DNA from: an uncultured Spartobacteria bacterium | GTDB lineage: Bacteria > Verrucomicrobiota > Verrucomicrobiia > Chthoniobacterales > Terrimicrobiaceae | Length of the DNA stretch: 64,000 nt | Assembly (NCBI GenBank): GCA_937919825.1 | Contig: CALFPA010000051.1 | Span: forward strand, 1 to 64,000 | Direction of reading: 5' to 3' | In this document: positions 15,707 through 25,397 of the stretch, piece by piece | How positions within the stretch are numbered: the first letter of the stretch is position 1 | Layout: each line of letters starts with the position of its first letter | Notes under the pieces: generated by a model | Databases searched by the model: none | Told to the model about the DNA's origin: nothing | Seen by the model: the letters and a program-made list of their open reading frames with translations, nothing else | Position numbers and translations under genes: made by a program

Positions 15707-16551
15707 GGTTTCTTTTTGGAAGGTTCGGGATTCTGTTTTGTGACGACGGCGCGATCGAGCGCTTTTTCGAGGTCGATTTCGGTCACGAGCTTTTGAACGG
15801 AGGGGTCAGTGATGGCATTCATGACCGATCGGTTTTGCAGGATGACTAGGAAATTTTTTGTCTCAGCGGCTTGGATGAGTTCGCGATCGTCCATGAGGGC
15901 CTGAATTCGCGGGTGGGCGAGGAGTTTTTGAACCCCGGGATCATCTAGAAAGCGCATCATTGCGTCGCTGTCTTTGGATAATTCGCCCAGCCGAGCCATG
16001 TGGTCGTAGGTCTCGGTGGGGAGAATGTCGATGGACTTCACCACGCCTCCAAGCGGACCATTTTCCAGGGCTTCCTTGATGGCGATGAGGGAGCGCGAGG
16101 TTTCTGAATTTTTGGGGGCGGTCTGGGCGATGGCCCCTGCGGAGCGAATGATCGACACGGTGCCCCAGAGAATGAACAAGCCCGTGAGGAGTCCAAAAAA
16201 CGCACCACCCATTCCAAAAAGCCAGCGCACCAAGCCGGGGGGTTGCTGGTGGGTTCGCTTAAAAACAATCGTGCTCAAAAACAGGCAGGTTCCGAGAACG
16301 AGGAGAGTGACGACAGCGCCTGCGAGCAAGCCTGCAAAAAGCGAAAATCCGGGCATGACGATGCCGAGGATGGCGGCTGTGCTTTTGCCTGCGAGGAGGC
16401 CCAGAAATCCCGAGGCGACAAAGGCCCCAAAATGAAGGCCGGCTCGAATCACGCCGCGTCTCCAACCGCCGAAAATTTCCCAAAGGAGAAACAATCCAGC
16501 CAAGTAGAGGATCGTGTTTTGCCAGAAAGGCGAAGAGAGATCGGAGCTCAC
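15703..16551 (-). CDS. CvpA-like inner-membrane protein
   Basis: 282 residues from a GTG at 16551, which lies 5 nt after the aroC stop with AGG seven bases upstream. An open frame to 16605 overlaps aroC and looks spurious. Four hydrophobic segments (~10-150) with GWRRGVIRAGLHFGAFVASGFLG resemble the CvpA/colicin V production family. The C-terminal half (~160-282) is soluble and helical, with short repeats such as DPGVQKLLAHPRIQALM. The function of the family is unclear; links to envelope stress, septum and purine metabolism are known in other bacteria. Coupled to gatB by a 4-nt overlap. Confidence 0.65.
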   Translation of the reverse strand: MSSDLSSPFWQNTILYLAGLFLLWEIFGGWRRGVIRAGLHFGAFVASGFLGLLAGKSTAAILGIVMPGFSLFAGLLAGAVVTLLVLGTCLFLSTIVFKRTHQQPPGLVRWLFGMGGAFFGLLTGLFILWGTVSIIRSAGAIAQTAPKNSETSRSLIAIKEALENGPLGGVVKSIDILPTETYDHMARLGELSKDSDAMMRFLDDPGVQKLLAHPRIQALMDDRELIQAAETKNFLVILQNRSVMNAITDPSVQKLVTEIDLEKALDRAVVTKQNPEPSKKKP

Positions 16552-16555
16552 CGGC

Positions 16556-17647
16556 TTACCTAGGAAGGCAATCCTGCGCGCGCTGGCGGAGGGCGTGATC
16601 GACAAGAACGAGGGCGGTCATCGCCTCAACCATCACCACGGCGCGGGGAAGAACGCAGGGATCGTGACGCCCGCGCGCGGCGAGGGTGGATTCAGAACCC
16701 TCGACCGTAACGGTCGATTGTGGCTTGGAGATGGTGGCGGTGGGTTTGAAGGCCACGCGGAATGTCAGCGGCTCGCCATTGCTGATGCCGCCTTGCACGC
16801 CGCCGGAGTGGTTGGTTTTTGTGTGAACGCGGCCGTCGCGGATTTCAAAGGGGTCGTTGTGTTCCGCGCCGGTGAGCAGCGTTCCCGCAAAGCCTGAGCC
16901 GACCTCGAAGCCCTTCGTTGCCGGAAGGCTCAGCATGGCTTTGGCGAGGTCCGCCTCGAGTCGGTCAAAAACCGGTTCGCCGAGGCCGACAGGCATTCCA
17001 CGCACGGCGGCATCGATCAACCCGCCAACGCTGTTTCCCTCGCTGCGAATTTTTTTAATGCGGGCAATCATCTCCTCGGCCGCAGCTGGGTCGGGGCAAC
17101 GGACGGCATTGGATTCGATGGCGTCGAGGGTCACCAAGTTCGCATCGACGCGGGATTCGATGTCATGGATGCGTGACACCCAAGCGAGGATTTCGATTTC
17201 AGGAAAAAGGGAGCGTAGGATTTTTTTTGCGACCGCCGCAGCCGCCACGCGACCAATCGTCTCGCGTGCGGAAGAACGCCCGCCGCCTTCCCAGTTGCGA
17301 ATGCCGTATTTCGATTGGTAGGTGAAATCCGCGTGCGACGGGCGGAAATGGGTTTCCATTTCCGTGTAGGCTTCGGGGCGCGCGTCAGTGTTCGGCACCA
17401 TGATCGAGATCGGCGTGCCGAGCGTGACCCCGCGAAAGACGCCCGAGAGAATTTTGCAGGTATCCGCCTCCTTGCGCGGCGTGACGATATCACTCTGCCC
17501 CGGCCGCCGCCGATCGAGATCCGGCTGAATGTCCTCCTCGGAGAGCGGTAGTCGCGGAGGGCAACCATCAATGACAACGCCCACGCCTCCGCCATGCGAT
17601 TCGCCCCAGGTCGAAATGCGGAAAAGAGTTCCAAAAGTGCTGGCCAT
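16556..17647 (-). CDS. aroC: Chorismate synthase
   Basis: 363 residues. Signature blocks are present: the [16 protein letters not shown] start, [38 protein letters not shown] and the C-terminal [13 protein letters not shown] and FKPTATI. The enzyme converts EPSP to chorismate with reduced FMN, the last step of the shikimate pathway, in the cytosol. Length is typical. It is first in a minus-strand run with the CvpA-like gene and gatB. No other aro gene is nearby, which is common outside the enterics. Confidence 0.96.
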   Translation of the reverse strand: MASTFGTLFRISTWGESHGGGVGVVIDGCPPRLPLSEEDIQPDLDRRRPGQSDIVTPRKEADTCKILSGVFRGVTLGTPISIMVPNTDARPEAYTEMETHFRPSHADFTYQSKYGIRNWEGGGRSSARETIGRVAAAAVAKKILRSLFPEIEILAWVSRIHDIESRVDANLVTLDAIESNAVRCPDPAAAEEMIARIKKIRSEGNSVGGLIDAAVRGMPVGLGEPVFDRLEADLAKAMLSLPATKGFEVGSGFAGTLLTGAEHNDPFEIRDGRVHTKTNHSGGVQGGISNGEPLTFRVAFKPTATISKPQSTVTVEGSESTLAARGRHDPCVLPRAVVMVEAMTALVLVDHALRQRAQDCLPR

Positions 17648-17756
17648 GTGGATTGAAAAAAACAGAACCCGCCGAGGGGATCACGCCAATAATTCATAAG
17701 CGAGGTTTTGAATTTCCAGCTTAGCAATCCCGTCATTAATGTATTTGTATGATGCC

Positions 17757-18317
17757 ATGACCAGAATGCGCCTCGATCGTTTCGACGCCTCCCGCAATCT
17801 CGACCGCGGCCGTCCGGTATTTGTCGAGGCGCTGTGGTATGTCTGCAAAATGGTGTTTTTCCTCTCCGCGATTCCCTGGCCGTCGGGTCTGAAACGCGGA
17901 CTGCTGCGGATCTTCGGCGCAAAGATCGGCACGGGGGTGGTCATCAAGCCTCGGGTGAATATCCACCTGCCTTGGAGGCTCGAGGTCGGTAGTCACTCTT
18001 GGATTGGCGAGGAGGTGTTCATTCTGAATTTCGCCTCTGTCCGGATTGGGGCCCATGCGTGCGTCTCGCAGCGGGCTTTTCTTTGCACCGGCAACCATGA
18101 TTTTCGGGACCCGGAGTTCGCATTTCGCAGCGGGCCGATTTCAGTGGGTGATGGAGCCTGGGTCGGTGCAGGGGTTTTTGTGGGGCCAAGTGTCGATATT
18201 GGCGACGAGGCGGTTGTCAGTGCTGGCTCTGTTGTTTTAAAAACACTCGAAGGCGGAATGATTTGCTCTGGAAATCCTGCCATTCCAAAAGGTAGGCGGT
18301 GGAAAGAAGCTGAGTAA
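17757..18317 (+). CDS. Left-handed beta-helix acyltransferase, WcaF-like
   Basis: 186 residues from the ATG at 17757; ATGs at 17739 and 17766 are alternatives and no Shine-Dalgarno decides. The protein shows an N-terminal hydrophobic stretch, then hexapeptide repeats (IGTGVVIKPRVNI, VGSHSWIGEEVFI, IGAHACVSQRAFL), the catalytic-type His in CTGNHDF, and a closing SAGSVVLKTL. This is the pattern of the putative colanic acid acetyltransferase WcaF group (CoA-dependent O-acetylation of sugars in exopolysaccharide or LPS precursors). It sits alone next to tRNA-His. The sugar substrate is unknown. Confidence 0.83.
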   Translation: MTRMRLDRFDASRNLDRGRPVFVEALWYVCKMVFFLSAIPWPSGLKRGLLRIFGAKIGTGVVIKPRVNIHLPWRLEVGSHSWIGEEVFILNFASVRIGAHACVSQRAFLCTGNHDFRDPEFAFRSGPISVGDGAWVGAGVFVGPSVDIGDEAVVSAGSVVLKTLEGGMICSGNPAIPKGRRWKEAE

Positions 18318-18320
18318 AAT

Positions 18321-18396
18321 TGGGGTGATCGACGGGACTCGAACCCGCAACAGCCAGGACCACAACCTGGAGCTCTGCCATTGAGCTACGACCACC
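18321..18396 (-). tRNA. tRNA-His (GTG anticodon)
   Basis: A full cloverleaf folds on the minus strand. The acceptor GTGGTCG pairs with CGATCAC (one G-U). The D-arm is AGCTCAATGGCAGAGCT. The anticodon stem CCAGG/CCTGG holds loop TTGTGGT (anticodon GTG, His). The T-arm is GCGGGTTCGAGTCCCGT. The extra 5' G at -1 (position 18396) faces discriminator C, the identity pair of bacterial tRNA-His, and CCA is encoded. Confidence 0.96.
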
Positions 18397-18434
18397 ATTT
18401 TGACGCGCAAGAGACCGCGCTTGTCTGATGAAAC

Positions 18435-19289
18435 CTATCTCCCCGCGACGGGACTTTTGTCAACGCCGTTCTTCGCGGGCGGCAAGGCAGGGACCTCGCC
18501 GGTTCGCTGGTAATCGACGATCTCGGCAAAAACATAGCCGATGAAAATATCCACTTCGGCGCGAAGGGGAATTCGCTCGGCATCGTTCGAAATCCAGATT
18601 TTGCCGGAGCGAAATTTGGAGTGCGGCTCGAGCTTGTGGTCTTTTTTGTGATTCACTCGTTGGATGTTCAGGTCGAGTTGGAGTGCCTCGCGCGGACCGT
18701 CCTCCAGGTGGATCGTGCTCGGGCCAGCGGATTCGATTTCCACTAAAAACGAGGAGCCGCCGGGATAGATCAGCAATCGCACGGTATCGCCTTGGGCAAG
18801 AGGCTGGCTGCGGATGAAGAGGATTCCTGCAAAAAGATCCCGCACAGGCTGGATTTTCAAATCCTTCCATTTCGGCGTTTTTTTCCCGGCAGGGATGGTC
18901 TCGCTGAAAGTGCGAAGTGTGCCGTTGGAGCCAGTGACAATGGTTGTGAGCGAGCGGTCGAAATAGGTTTCCACCTGATCGGAGCGGAGCGTGTGGAGAG
19001 TCGAGCGATCGACGGTTCCCTGAAAAGTCGCGTCCAACTGGTAAAGCGAGCGGGCCAGTCCCTCGGTGCCTCCTCGCGTGTCGAGGGCGACTTGTGTGCC
19101 GTTGTAGGTGATGGCCGTGCGGGCCTGGGCGGCTTCGATTTCAGACCAGCCGATTTTGTATTTGGCGATGAATGGAGCGAATTCGGGAAACGGGCCGATC
19201 TGGTCGGGAGTGAGGGATTCCTGCCAAGCCAGTAAGGCGGGAGCGGCGACGATGGTGAGGACCGCCAACAGGCTCGGCCAAAACTTCAC
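18435..19289 (-). CDS. DUF3108 family periplasmic protein
   Basis: 284 residues. A signal peptide (hydrophobic ~5-20, AWQ region) leads into a DUF3108-type domain: an early PFIAKYKIGWSEIEAAQA block, strands typical of a lipid-binding-like beta fold, and a late KIWISNDAERIPLRAEVDI block that closes the domain. DUF3108 proteins are exported; their function is not established. Its start overlaps the stop of the TPR-SH3 gene by 4 nt, making it the last gene of the Bat operon. A short Pro/Lys tail follows the domain. Confidence 0.8.
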   Translation of the reverse strand: MKFWPSLLAVLTIVAAPALLAWQESLTPDQIGPFPEFAPFIAKYKIGWSEIEAAQARTAITYNGTQVALDTRGGTEGLARSLYQLDATFQGTVDRSTLHTLRSDQVETYFDRSLTTIVTGSNGTLRTFSETIPAGKKTPKWKDLKIQPVRDLFAGILFIRSQPLAQGDTVRLLIYPGGSSFLVEIESAGPSTIHLEDGPREALQLDLNIQRVNHKKDHKLEPHSKFRSGKIWISNDAERIPLRAEVDIFIGYVFAEIVDYQRTGEVPALPPAKNGVDKSPVAGR

Positions 19290-20047
19290 GCGGCGGGGAT
19301 GACTGGCGTTGTTCCCTCCAGCAAAAACCAGCCCCGCTGCCCGCCGGGCAATTCGCCGTGGCCCCAGCGCCCGCGCTTGGAGAGGATTTTCACCACGCTG
19401 CCTTGGCCAAGGCTGGTGATTTTTTGAGAGGGGTCCTCAGAGGGGGTTTTATAAAGCACGGCTCCGGTAGTGGAGAGGAACATTGCGTCGCGCGAGTCGG
19501 TTTCGCGCGGATCGACAAGCCACAGCACGACCAACGCGGCCACGCCACAGACAATCAAGATGAGCGAGGCGGAGACAAGGGCGCGTCGGGATTTTGCAGC
19601 GATCAAGCCGGCCAAAAACAAAAACGCCCCAACCCAGAATGCGGCGGCGCCGCCAATCGCGAGGTCGTCGAGGGGAATCCGGCTAGTAACGGCGTTGTGC
19701 CAATTTCTGGAAGGTGAGGTGAGGCCGAGTTGGGCGTTGGCGTCACGCAGGGCGGTTTCGGCGGGAGCGAATCGGGGGTCGAGAATGAGCGTGCGGCGGA
19801 AGGCCAGCGCCGCATCGGCCTCCTTGTCGGCCTTCGCAAGGGCCTGGCCGAACTCGAAGTAGGCGGCGGCGGACGGCGGTGCGGCTTGAAAATGTTTTTC
19901 AAAATACGGAATCGCCGATTCGTGCTCGCCGTGGGCGACGCGGTCGCGGGCATCGGCGAGAAAATCGGCTCGCAAAAAACCTCCCGATGCAGCCAAGGCC
20001 GCACAGAGGATCAAAAGGAATCGGAAAATCCGGTTGCGCATCATCAT
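19286..20047 (-). CDS. TPR and SH3-domain membrane protein of the Bat operon (BatE-like)
   Basis: 253 residues from the ATG at 20047, which overlaps the batD stop as ATGA; the open frame to 20131 runs inside batD and is unlikely as a start. A signal peptide or anchor (~5-25) precedes TPR-like helices (~28-110), two membrane segments (~135-185) and a C-terminal bacterial SH3-like domain (~195-253; AVLYKTPSEDPSQKITSLGQGS, GRWGHGELPGGQRGWF). Bacteroides-type BatE proteins have this TPR-TM-SH3 plan. Probably inner membrane with the SH3 domain in the periplasm. Confidence 0.75.
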   Translation of the reverse strand: MMMRNRIFRFLLILCAALAASGGFLRADFLADARDRVAHGEHESAIPYFEKHFQAAPPSAAAYFEFGQALAKADKEADAALAFRRTLILDPRFAPAETALRDANAQLGLTSPSRNWHNAVTSRIPLDDLAIGGAAAFWVGAFLFLAGLIAAKSRRALVSASLILIVCGVAALVVLWLVDPRETDSRDAMFLSTTGAVLYKTPSEDPSQKITSLGQGSVVKILSKRGRWGHGELPGGQRGWFLLEGTTPVIPAA

Positions 20048-21831
20048 GAGGAGATTTTTTTGAGGGCTTCGAGAATCCGTGAACGGGTTTCCCGCTCGGG
20101 GGAGGCGGTGGCGCCGAAGGAGTATTTGCACTCCGCGTCGCGAGCGAGGAGATCCTGCAAGACATCCTTCGAGTCGTCGTCCAGCTCGAGAATATCCAGC
20201 TCCTCTTCGGCTTCGAGCGGGTGGTCTTCAACATGGAGTAGGGAACGCAGGCAGTCGGCCGCACGGGAGAAAAATTCCTTGTCCGGGCAATCTTTCAAAG
20301 CGGCAAGGAGAGACTTGGTTTTGCGGGCCTTTTTGCGGCGAAGACCACCTTCGGAGCGCGAGATCAAACGGACCACCACGATGATCAAGGCCAGCAACCA
20401 AACCAATCCCAGCGCTGCATTCGCAATGAGGAACGCCGGATTGAGAATCGGGAGCGTCCAACTCGAGGACCCGACGGGCTTCAGCGGAGCGGGTGCCGCT
20501 GCTTTGGCGTCCATACCGTTTTCGGATTTGGAAGCAGCGGATTCGGCGGCGGCAGGAGGCGCTTGATTAGGCTCGCCCGCCCGAGCTTCGACGGCGAGAG
20601 GGGCTTGCGTGAGCGTCTCGTATTTTCCGGTGTCGGGATCGAAATAACTGAAGGTCACGCCCGGTGTTTGGTTTTGATCGGTGCGGGCCACGAGCATGAA
20701 CTCGTAAACTTTCTCTCCGGAAAAATTCACGCCGTCGGTCGGTTGGAACTTCTCGCTTGGCGGATAGGTTCTCCAATTTTCGTCACTCGTCAGAACTGGC
20801 GCGCCCATCGCCTCGAAATTCCCTTGGCCAGAAACCACCACGCGGAGGGTGACAGGATCACCGGGGCCGTTTTTTTTGGGATTCACCGAGGCCTCCATTT
20901 TGAATTTCCCGATCGCGCCGCTGAAATTCTCCGGCCGCCCCTGCTTGGGCAGCGGGGAAACCTCGATTTGGACCGGGCGGGTTTCGACGGCGACCTGCCG
21001 CGCATTCGTGAACATGCCTGGCGGAACCATCCCGCCGAAATTCCGGAAGAAGTCGTCGAAGCCCGGCGGGACGCTGCCAGGGAGTTGCAGACGGGCCTCC
21101 AGCGCGGCGGGCGGGATTTCAAGCATTCCCGATTTCGCAGGCGTGATCGAGGTTTGGAAGGCGAAGACGACATAGTTTTCACCGTTCACGATTTGCTCGC
21201 GCTTCGGAACATTGTTGAGCTTTTGGGTGGTGAATCCCTCGCCGGTGAGATTCGGGCGGTCACCGACCTCGCCTCCGATCGATCCCAGAAAATAGTAGCG
21301 CAACTCGACGGGAATCGGTTCGCCGACCCAGGCTTTTTTCTTGGAAAGAACCAACTCACCGAAAAATGGCGCGGCTTGGCCTTGCGGCGTCGGCGGGGCG
21401 ATGCCGGGATCGGTGGCCGGCGGCAGCATGGGCAGAGCGGAGGGCGCTCCGAGGGCGGAATCGACAACAGTGAGGCGGACAGGATTTGTCTGAATGGTTT
21501 TCCCGCCGACGTGCACGCTGACTGGCGGGATATCGAACTCGCCGGTCTGCTCGGGAACAACCGTATAGGTGAAGGTGAGCGACGAGGTGATCTGAAAATT
21601 ATTCATCTCGAAGCGGGTCGAGCGGCCGAAAAGCTGAATCTTGAGGCCCGGCACATTGATCGTTTCGGGCACCTCGGCGGAGCGGGCGTCACGGACGGTG
21701 AGAACGATTTCCATTGGTTGGCCGGGGGCCGTTGTGGGACTGCTCAATCCGAGAGTCGCTTCCTGAGCGCAAAGCGGGAGCGCGAAGAAAAATGCGGCAA
21801 GAAGCCCGAGAATCGTGGCGGTTTTTTTCAT
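20044..21831 (-). CDS. batD: BatD family protein
   Basis: 595 residues from the ATG at 21831 (MKKTATILG), chosen because a signal peptide starts there and it lies after the batB/C stop at 21842; an in-frame ATG at 21861 would overlap that gene. The protein has a signal peptide (~1-22), several Ig-like beta domains in the periplasm, one membrane segment (~465-490, ALGLVWLLALIIVVVRLI) and a cytosolic helical tail. This is the BatD/oxygen-tolerance layout. In this operon it should partner with BatA and BatB at the inner membrane. The molecular function is unproven. Confidence 0.87.
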   Translation of the reverse strand: MKKTATILGLLAAFFFALPLCAQEATLGLSSPTTAPGQPMEIVLTVRDARSAEVPETINVPGLKIQLFGRSTRFEMNNFQITSSLTFTYTVVPEQTGEFDIPPVSVHVGGKTIQTNPVRLTVVDSALGAPSALPMLPPATDPGIAPPTPQGQAAPFFGELVLSKKKAWVGEPIPVELRYYFLGSIGGEVGDRPNLTGEGFTTQKLNNVPKREQIVNGENYVVFAFQTSITPAKSGMLEIPPAALEARLQLPGSVPPGFDDFFRNFGGMVPPGMFTNARQVAVETRPVQIEVSPLPKQGRPENFSGAIGKFKMEASVNPKKNGPGDPVTLRVVVSGQGNFEAMGAPVLTSDENWRTYPPSEKFQPTDGVNFSGEKVYEFMLVARTDQNQTPGVTFSYFDPDTGKYETLTQAPLAVEARAGEPNQAPPAAAESAASKSENGMDAKAAAPAPLKPVGSSSWTLPILNPAFLIANAALGLVWLLALIIVVVRLISRSEGGLRRKKARKTKSLLAALKDCPDKEFFSRAADCLRSLLHVEDHPLEAEEELDILELDDDSKDVLQDLLARDAECKYSFGATASPERETRSRILEALKKISS

Positions 21832-21841
21832 CGGCAGGGTC

Positions 21842-23860
21842 TTACCAATCGCGGAGGACATCTTGCGAGGGTTGCTGGGTTTCCATGAGATTCACTTTTT
21901 CCTCCTCGCCTCGGAGGGCATTGAGCAGGGCGCGGGCTTGGCTTGGTGAAATTTGGCCCTCCTGCTCCTCCTCGGCCTGTGCGGGAACGCCCTGCGCGGC
22001 GCTGGCTGGAGTCGGGGTGGGTTGGGGTTGTTCGTTGGAGCTCTTAATGTCGCCCTTCTTCTTATCGCCGGGCGTGGGCGTGGCCTGGGGTCGCGCCTGA
22101 GGTTGTTTCTTCTTTTCGGAATCGGGCTCCTGTTCGGGCTGGCCGGATTGTTCTTTGGGCTTGTCCTTGTTTTTCTGCTGTTCGTCCTTCGGTTCCTTGC
22201 CCTCTTTTTCCTGCTGGTCTTGCTGGCCCTGTTGCCCGTCTTGTTCCTTTTGCTGGGAGTCTTTTTTGTCCTGCTCCTCAGGCTTCTGGTCTTGGTTCTG
22301 CTGTTGATCTTGCTGCTGCTGGGGATCGTTCTTTTGTTCGTCCTTTTTGTCCTGCTCCTGTTGTTGCTGCTGGTCCTGCTTTTGATCCTGTTTCTGCTCT
22401 TGCTGCTGCTGCTGTTTCTCGAGGTCCTCGATGAGTTTCTTGACCAGCTCGCGGTTTTCCTTGGCGAAATTGTTGTCCGGATTGAGCTGCAGGGCTTCGT
22501 CGTATTGTTCGATGGCGTTTTTCCAGTTGGTTTTCTTGGCTTCGGGCTCCGCCGCCGCCTCGCCTTTTCGAACGAGCGTGTTGGCCAGATTGTAAGCTGC
22601 CGCTTCGCGGAGCTTGGGGTTTGAGGAAAGCAGGGCCTCGGTGAAATAGGTGGCGGCTTTTTCGTGGTCGCCGGTTTTGTAGGCGGCGGCTCCGGCGTTG
22701 AACTGCAATTCGCGCGAGCCCGGTTGGGCTTGGAGTTTGTCCTCAAAAACCGCGCCGGCTTTGTCGAACTGGCCGTTGTTGAATTCTTCGACGCCGGTCT
22801 GCGCCTGGGCGTTTGGCAAAAAGGCCAGCAGCACGGCCGAGGTTTTTGCCAAGCGCCGGCGGCGGTCGCCAGGAAGCAACGAGAGGGCCAGCAGGATGGA
22901 CGCCACCGCAAGCGGCCATTGGTAGCGTTCGATGGGATGGCGCGCGTTGAAAACCCCGTTCTCGGAGAGTTCCATCGGCACGATGCCCTTCTCGAAAATA
23001 TCCCGGGCCGCCTCGGGGCCGATCGGAATGAAGAAGCCTCCGGTGGCGGCGGCGATCTCGCGCAGGCGCGACTCGTCGAGCTTGGAGGTGACGGGCTTGC
23101 CGTCCTTGTCGCGAACGAAATCAGGCTGCCCGTCATCAAGACGGATCGGAATCAATGACCCCTCGGGCGAGCCGATGCCGACTGTAAAAATGCGAATGCC
23201 CTCCTGCGCGGCGCGTTTCGCGGCAGCGATGCCGTCGGCGTCCAATTCCTCGCCGTCGGTAAGAACGACAAGCGCGCGGGTGTTTCCCTCGGCCTTGCCG
23301 AACGCCTCCAGTGCGGCATTGATCGCGGCGGCGAGGTTCGTGCCGCCGACAGGGATCAAATCCGTGTCGAGTTCATCCAGGGAATTCGTCACCGCCGAGT
23401 AGTCGAGCGTGAGCGGAGCCTGCAGGAAGGCTGAACCGGCGAAGGCGATCAGCCCCACGCGGTCGCCTTGCATGAGGCGCACGAGGTCTTGGGTGAAAAG
23501 TTTGGCGCGGGCAAGGCGGGTGGGGGAGACATCGGTGGCCATCATGCTTCGCGAGGTGTCGATGGCGACAATGACATCGCGGCCCTTTTGCTTGGTTTCC
23601 TTTTCAATGAATCCATAGCGAGGCTGAGCGAGGGCGATGGCGGCAAAGACCAGTGCTGCCAGCATTAAGGCGGCGCGGATCGAGCGGCGCAGCGGGCTCA
23701 CCGATCCCGCGAGCTGCTCGCGCAGGCGGGGGGCGACGATTTTGGAAACGAGTTCCCGCCCGCGCTTGTGGGACCACAGGAACAGGATGGCCGCCAGCGG
23801 GATCGCCGCCAGCAACCAGAACCAGTCGGGTGCGCCGAATGTCAGGGAAGTCGTCTCCAT
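21842..23860 (-). CDS. batB: BatB-BatC fusion: VWA membrane protein with TPRs and a Gln/Lys-rich tail
   Basis: 672 residues. Membrane segments at ~12-28 and ~62-78 are followed by a VWA domain (~93-280) with MIDAS DTSRS (101-105), another membrane segment (~312-330), then TPRs (~350-465) and a strongly biased Q/E/K/D/P-rich region (~470-620). In Bacteroidetes BatB and BatC are separate; here the TPR protein (BatC-like) is fused on. It starts 19 nt inside batA. The charged low-complexity tail lies on the side of the membrane opposite or equal to the VWA domain, depending on the third segment. It is probably a complex scaffold linked to MoxR. Confidence 0.85.
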   Translation of the reverse strand: METTSLTFGAPDWFWLLAAIPLAAILFLWSHKRGRELVSKIVAPRLREQLAGSVSPLRRSIRAALMLAALVFAAIALAQPRYGFIEKETKQKGRDVIVAIDTSRSMMATDVSPTRLARAKLFTQDLVRLMQGDRVGLIAFAGSAFLQAPLTLDYSAVTNSLDELDTDLIPVGGTNLAAAINAALEAFGKAEGNTRALVVLTDGEELDADGIAAAKRAAQEGIRIFTVGIGSPEGSLIPIRLDDGQPDFVRDKDGKPVTSKLDESRLREIAAATGGFFIPIGPEAARDIFEKGIVPMELSENGVFNARHPIERYQWPLAVASILLALSLLPGDRRRRLAKTSAVLLAFLPNAQAQTGVEEFNNGQFDKAGAVFEDKLQAQPGSRELQFNAGAAAYKTGDHEKAATYFTEALLSSNPKLREAAAYNLANTLVRKGEAAAEPEAKKTNWKNAIEQYDEALQLNPDNNFAKENRELVKKLIEDLEKQQQQQEQKQDQKQDQQQQQEQDKKDEQKNDPQQQQDQQQNQDQKPEEQDKKDSQQKEQDGQQGQQDQQEKEGKEPKDEQQKNKDKPKEQSGQPEQEPDSEKKKQPQARPQATPTPGDKKKGDIKSSNEQPQPTPTPASAAQGVPAQAEEEQEGQISPSQARALLNALRGEEEKVNLMETQQPSQDVLRDW

Positions 23861-24858
23861 ACAGTTTGCGAAAGCAGGATTTCCAGAAGCAGGCAGGCGA
23901 TGCCGGGGATCAGGACATATTGAAAAAGGTCGCGGTATTGAGCCGTCCGCTCCACTTCGATCTTCGTCTTCTCCATTTTATCGATCTCAGAAAAAATTTT
24001 GCGGAGCGAGTTGGTGTCGGTCGCCCGGAAGTATTGGCCATTCGTGATCGTGGCAATTTCGCTGAGCGTCTTCTCGTCAAATTTCACGAGGACATTGCGA
24101 TAGACGGTCCGGCCGAAGGCATTTTGGAGTGGGAACGGAGCCTTGCCCTCGGTGCCGGCTCCGATCGTGTAGATGCGGATGCCGAGAGCTTTGGCGGCCT
24201 CGGCGGCGGTAAGGGGTTGGACCTTGCCGGCGTTGTTGTCGCCGTCGGTGAGAAGAACGATGAGTTTGGTTTTTGCCTCTTTGTCTTTCAGGCGGTTCGC
24301 GGCGGAGGCGATCGCGGAGCCAATGGCTGTGCCGTCCTCGACCAACCCGATGCGCAAGCGCTCGAGGTTCCGGATGAGCCAGTCGTGGTCCAGCGTGAGC
24401 GGACTCACGAGGTAGGGGCGGCCAGCGAAGGCGACGATGCCGATGCGGTCGTTCGGGCGCTGGCGGATGAATTGCTCGGTGACGAGTTTGACCGTATCGA
24501 TGCGGTTCGAGCGGCTGTTTCCAATCGTGAAATCCTCGGCGAGCATCGAGCGCGAGACATCGATCACGAGCATGATGTCCACGCCGGTGGCTTGGACGCG
24601 CGTTGTCACGCGGCCGAGTTGCGGGCGGGCAAGAGCGATGATGAAAAGGGCGAGGGCGAGGTAGCTGAGTCCGGCGAGGAAGGCCCCAGCGCGGTTGCGT
24701 TGGCGACTACCGATTTCTGCCAGCATCGAGGTGGTGGAAAATGTCACCGCCGCCGTGCCGCCGAATTTGCCCTTCAGCCAAGCCAGAACGGGGATGCCGA
24801 GCAGGAGCAGGAGCAGCCAGGGGTGGGCGAAGGAAAATTCGGACAACCAGTTCCTCAT
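23842..24858 (-). CDS. batA: BatA VWA-domain membrane protein
   Basis: 338 residues: membrane segments at ~12-28 and ~60-78, a VWA domain (~93-290) with MIDAS DVSRS (100-104), and a closing membrane segment (~315-335). This is the classical BatA plan, paralogous to BatB. VWA domains with intact MIDAS bind ligands through a divalent metal. It overlaps the DUF4381 gene by 4 nt upstream and batB by 19 nt downstream, so the Bat proteins are translated in a coupled series. Confidence 0.9.
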   Translation of the reverse strand: MRNWLSEFSFAHPWLLLLLLGIPVLAWLKGKFGGTAAVTFSTTSMLAEIGSRQRNRAGAFLAGLSYLALALFIIALARPQLGRVTTRVQATGVDIMLVIDVSRSMLAEDFTIGNSRSNRIDTVKLVTEQFIRQRPNDRIGIVAFAGRPYLVSPLTLDHDWLIRNLERLRIGLVEDGTAIGSAIASAANRLKDKEAKTKLIVLLTDGDNNAGKVQPLTAAEAAKALGIRIYTIGAGTEGKAPFPLQNAFGRTVYRNVLVKFDEKTLSEIATITNGQYFRATDTNSLRKIFSEIDKMEKTKIEVERTAQYRDLFQYVLIPGIACLLLEILLSQTVWRRLP

Positions 24859-25397
24859 TTGGCGGGCTCCTTGCCGGGCGATTGGGCCTCGCCGCGAACG
24901 AGGCGGGCCGAGATGTCGAGAAGGTCGAGGAGTTCAGTCTCCGGCGCGCCGGAGCGGGCGTATTTCAGCAAGTCGGTCTTCGAGAGGAAAACCTCGAGGC
25001 CATCTTTTTCATGGTCGGTGAAAAACGGGCTCTCTCGCAGCGTGTCGAGGAATTCGATCGAGGTCTGTGTGGACGCCTCCAATCCATATTCCGCTTGGAT
25101 GTATCGGCGGAGGGCGTTGGAAACATTGATGCCGAATTTGTAGGGATCGGCCCCGGAGACACCGGCGCGGAGTTTTTCCAAAGCCTCGAGCGCCTTTTGC
25201 CGATTGGTGAGCGGCGGGGCCTTGCGGGTGAGGAATTTTTTCACCAATTGGAAAAGCAGAAAAAGAAGGACGGCCAACACAGCCGCGCCAGTGATCGTCA
25301 TCCAGAGCGGATATGGCCAATACCAGACCGGCCCGACGATGTCGTGGAGCGGGGCAGGCGTGGGAGTCGGGGTGGGGCCTTGGTTGAACGGGTTCAT
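24855..25397 (-). CDS. DUF4381-like single-pass membrane protein of the Bat operon
   Basis: 180 residues: a Pro/Thr-rich N-terminus (~1-18), one membrane segment (~30-50) and a cytosolic helical domain including NALRRYIQAEYGLEASTQT and FLSKTDLLKYARSG. This matches the DUF4381-type protein that sits between the DUF58 and VWA genes in many MoxR/Bat operons. Function is unknown. It has 4-nt overlaps with both neighbours. Confidence 0.78.
   Translation of the reverse strand: MNPFNQGPTPTPTPAPLHDIVGPVWYWPYPLWMTITGAAVLAVLLFLLFQLVKKFLTRKAPPLTNRQKALEALEKLRAGVSGADPYKFGINVSNALRRYIQAEYGLEASTQTSIEFLDTLRESPFFTDHEKDGLEVFLSKTDLLKYARSGAPETELLDLLDISARLVRGEAQSPGKEPAK

Noticed and set aside
22290-22440. Short trinucleotide-like repeats (CTG/TTG runs)
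   Set aside because: They are the coding DNA of the Gln/Lys-rich segment of the BatB-BatC fusion, not a CRISPR or microsatellite element.
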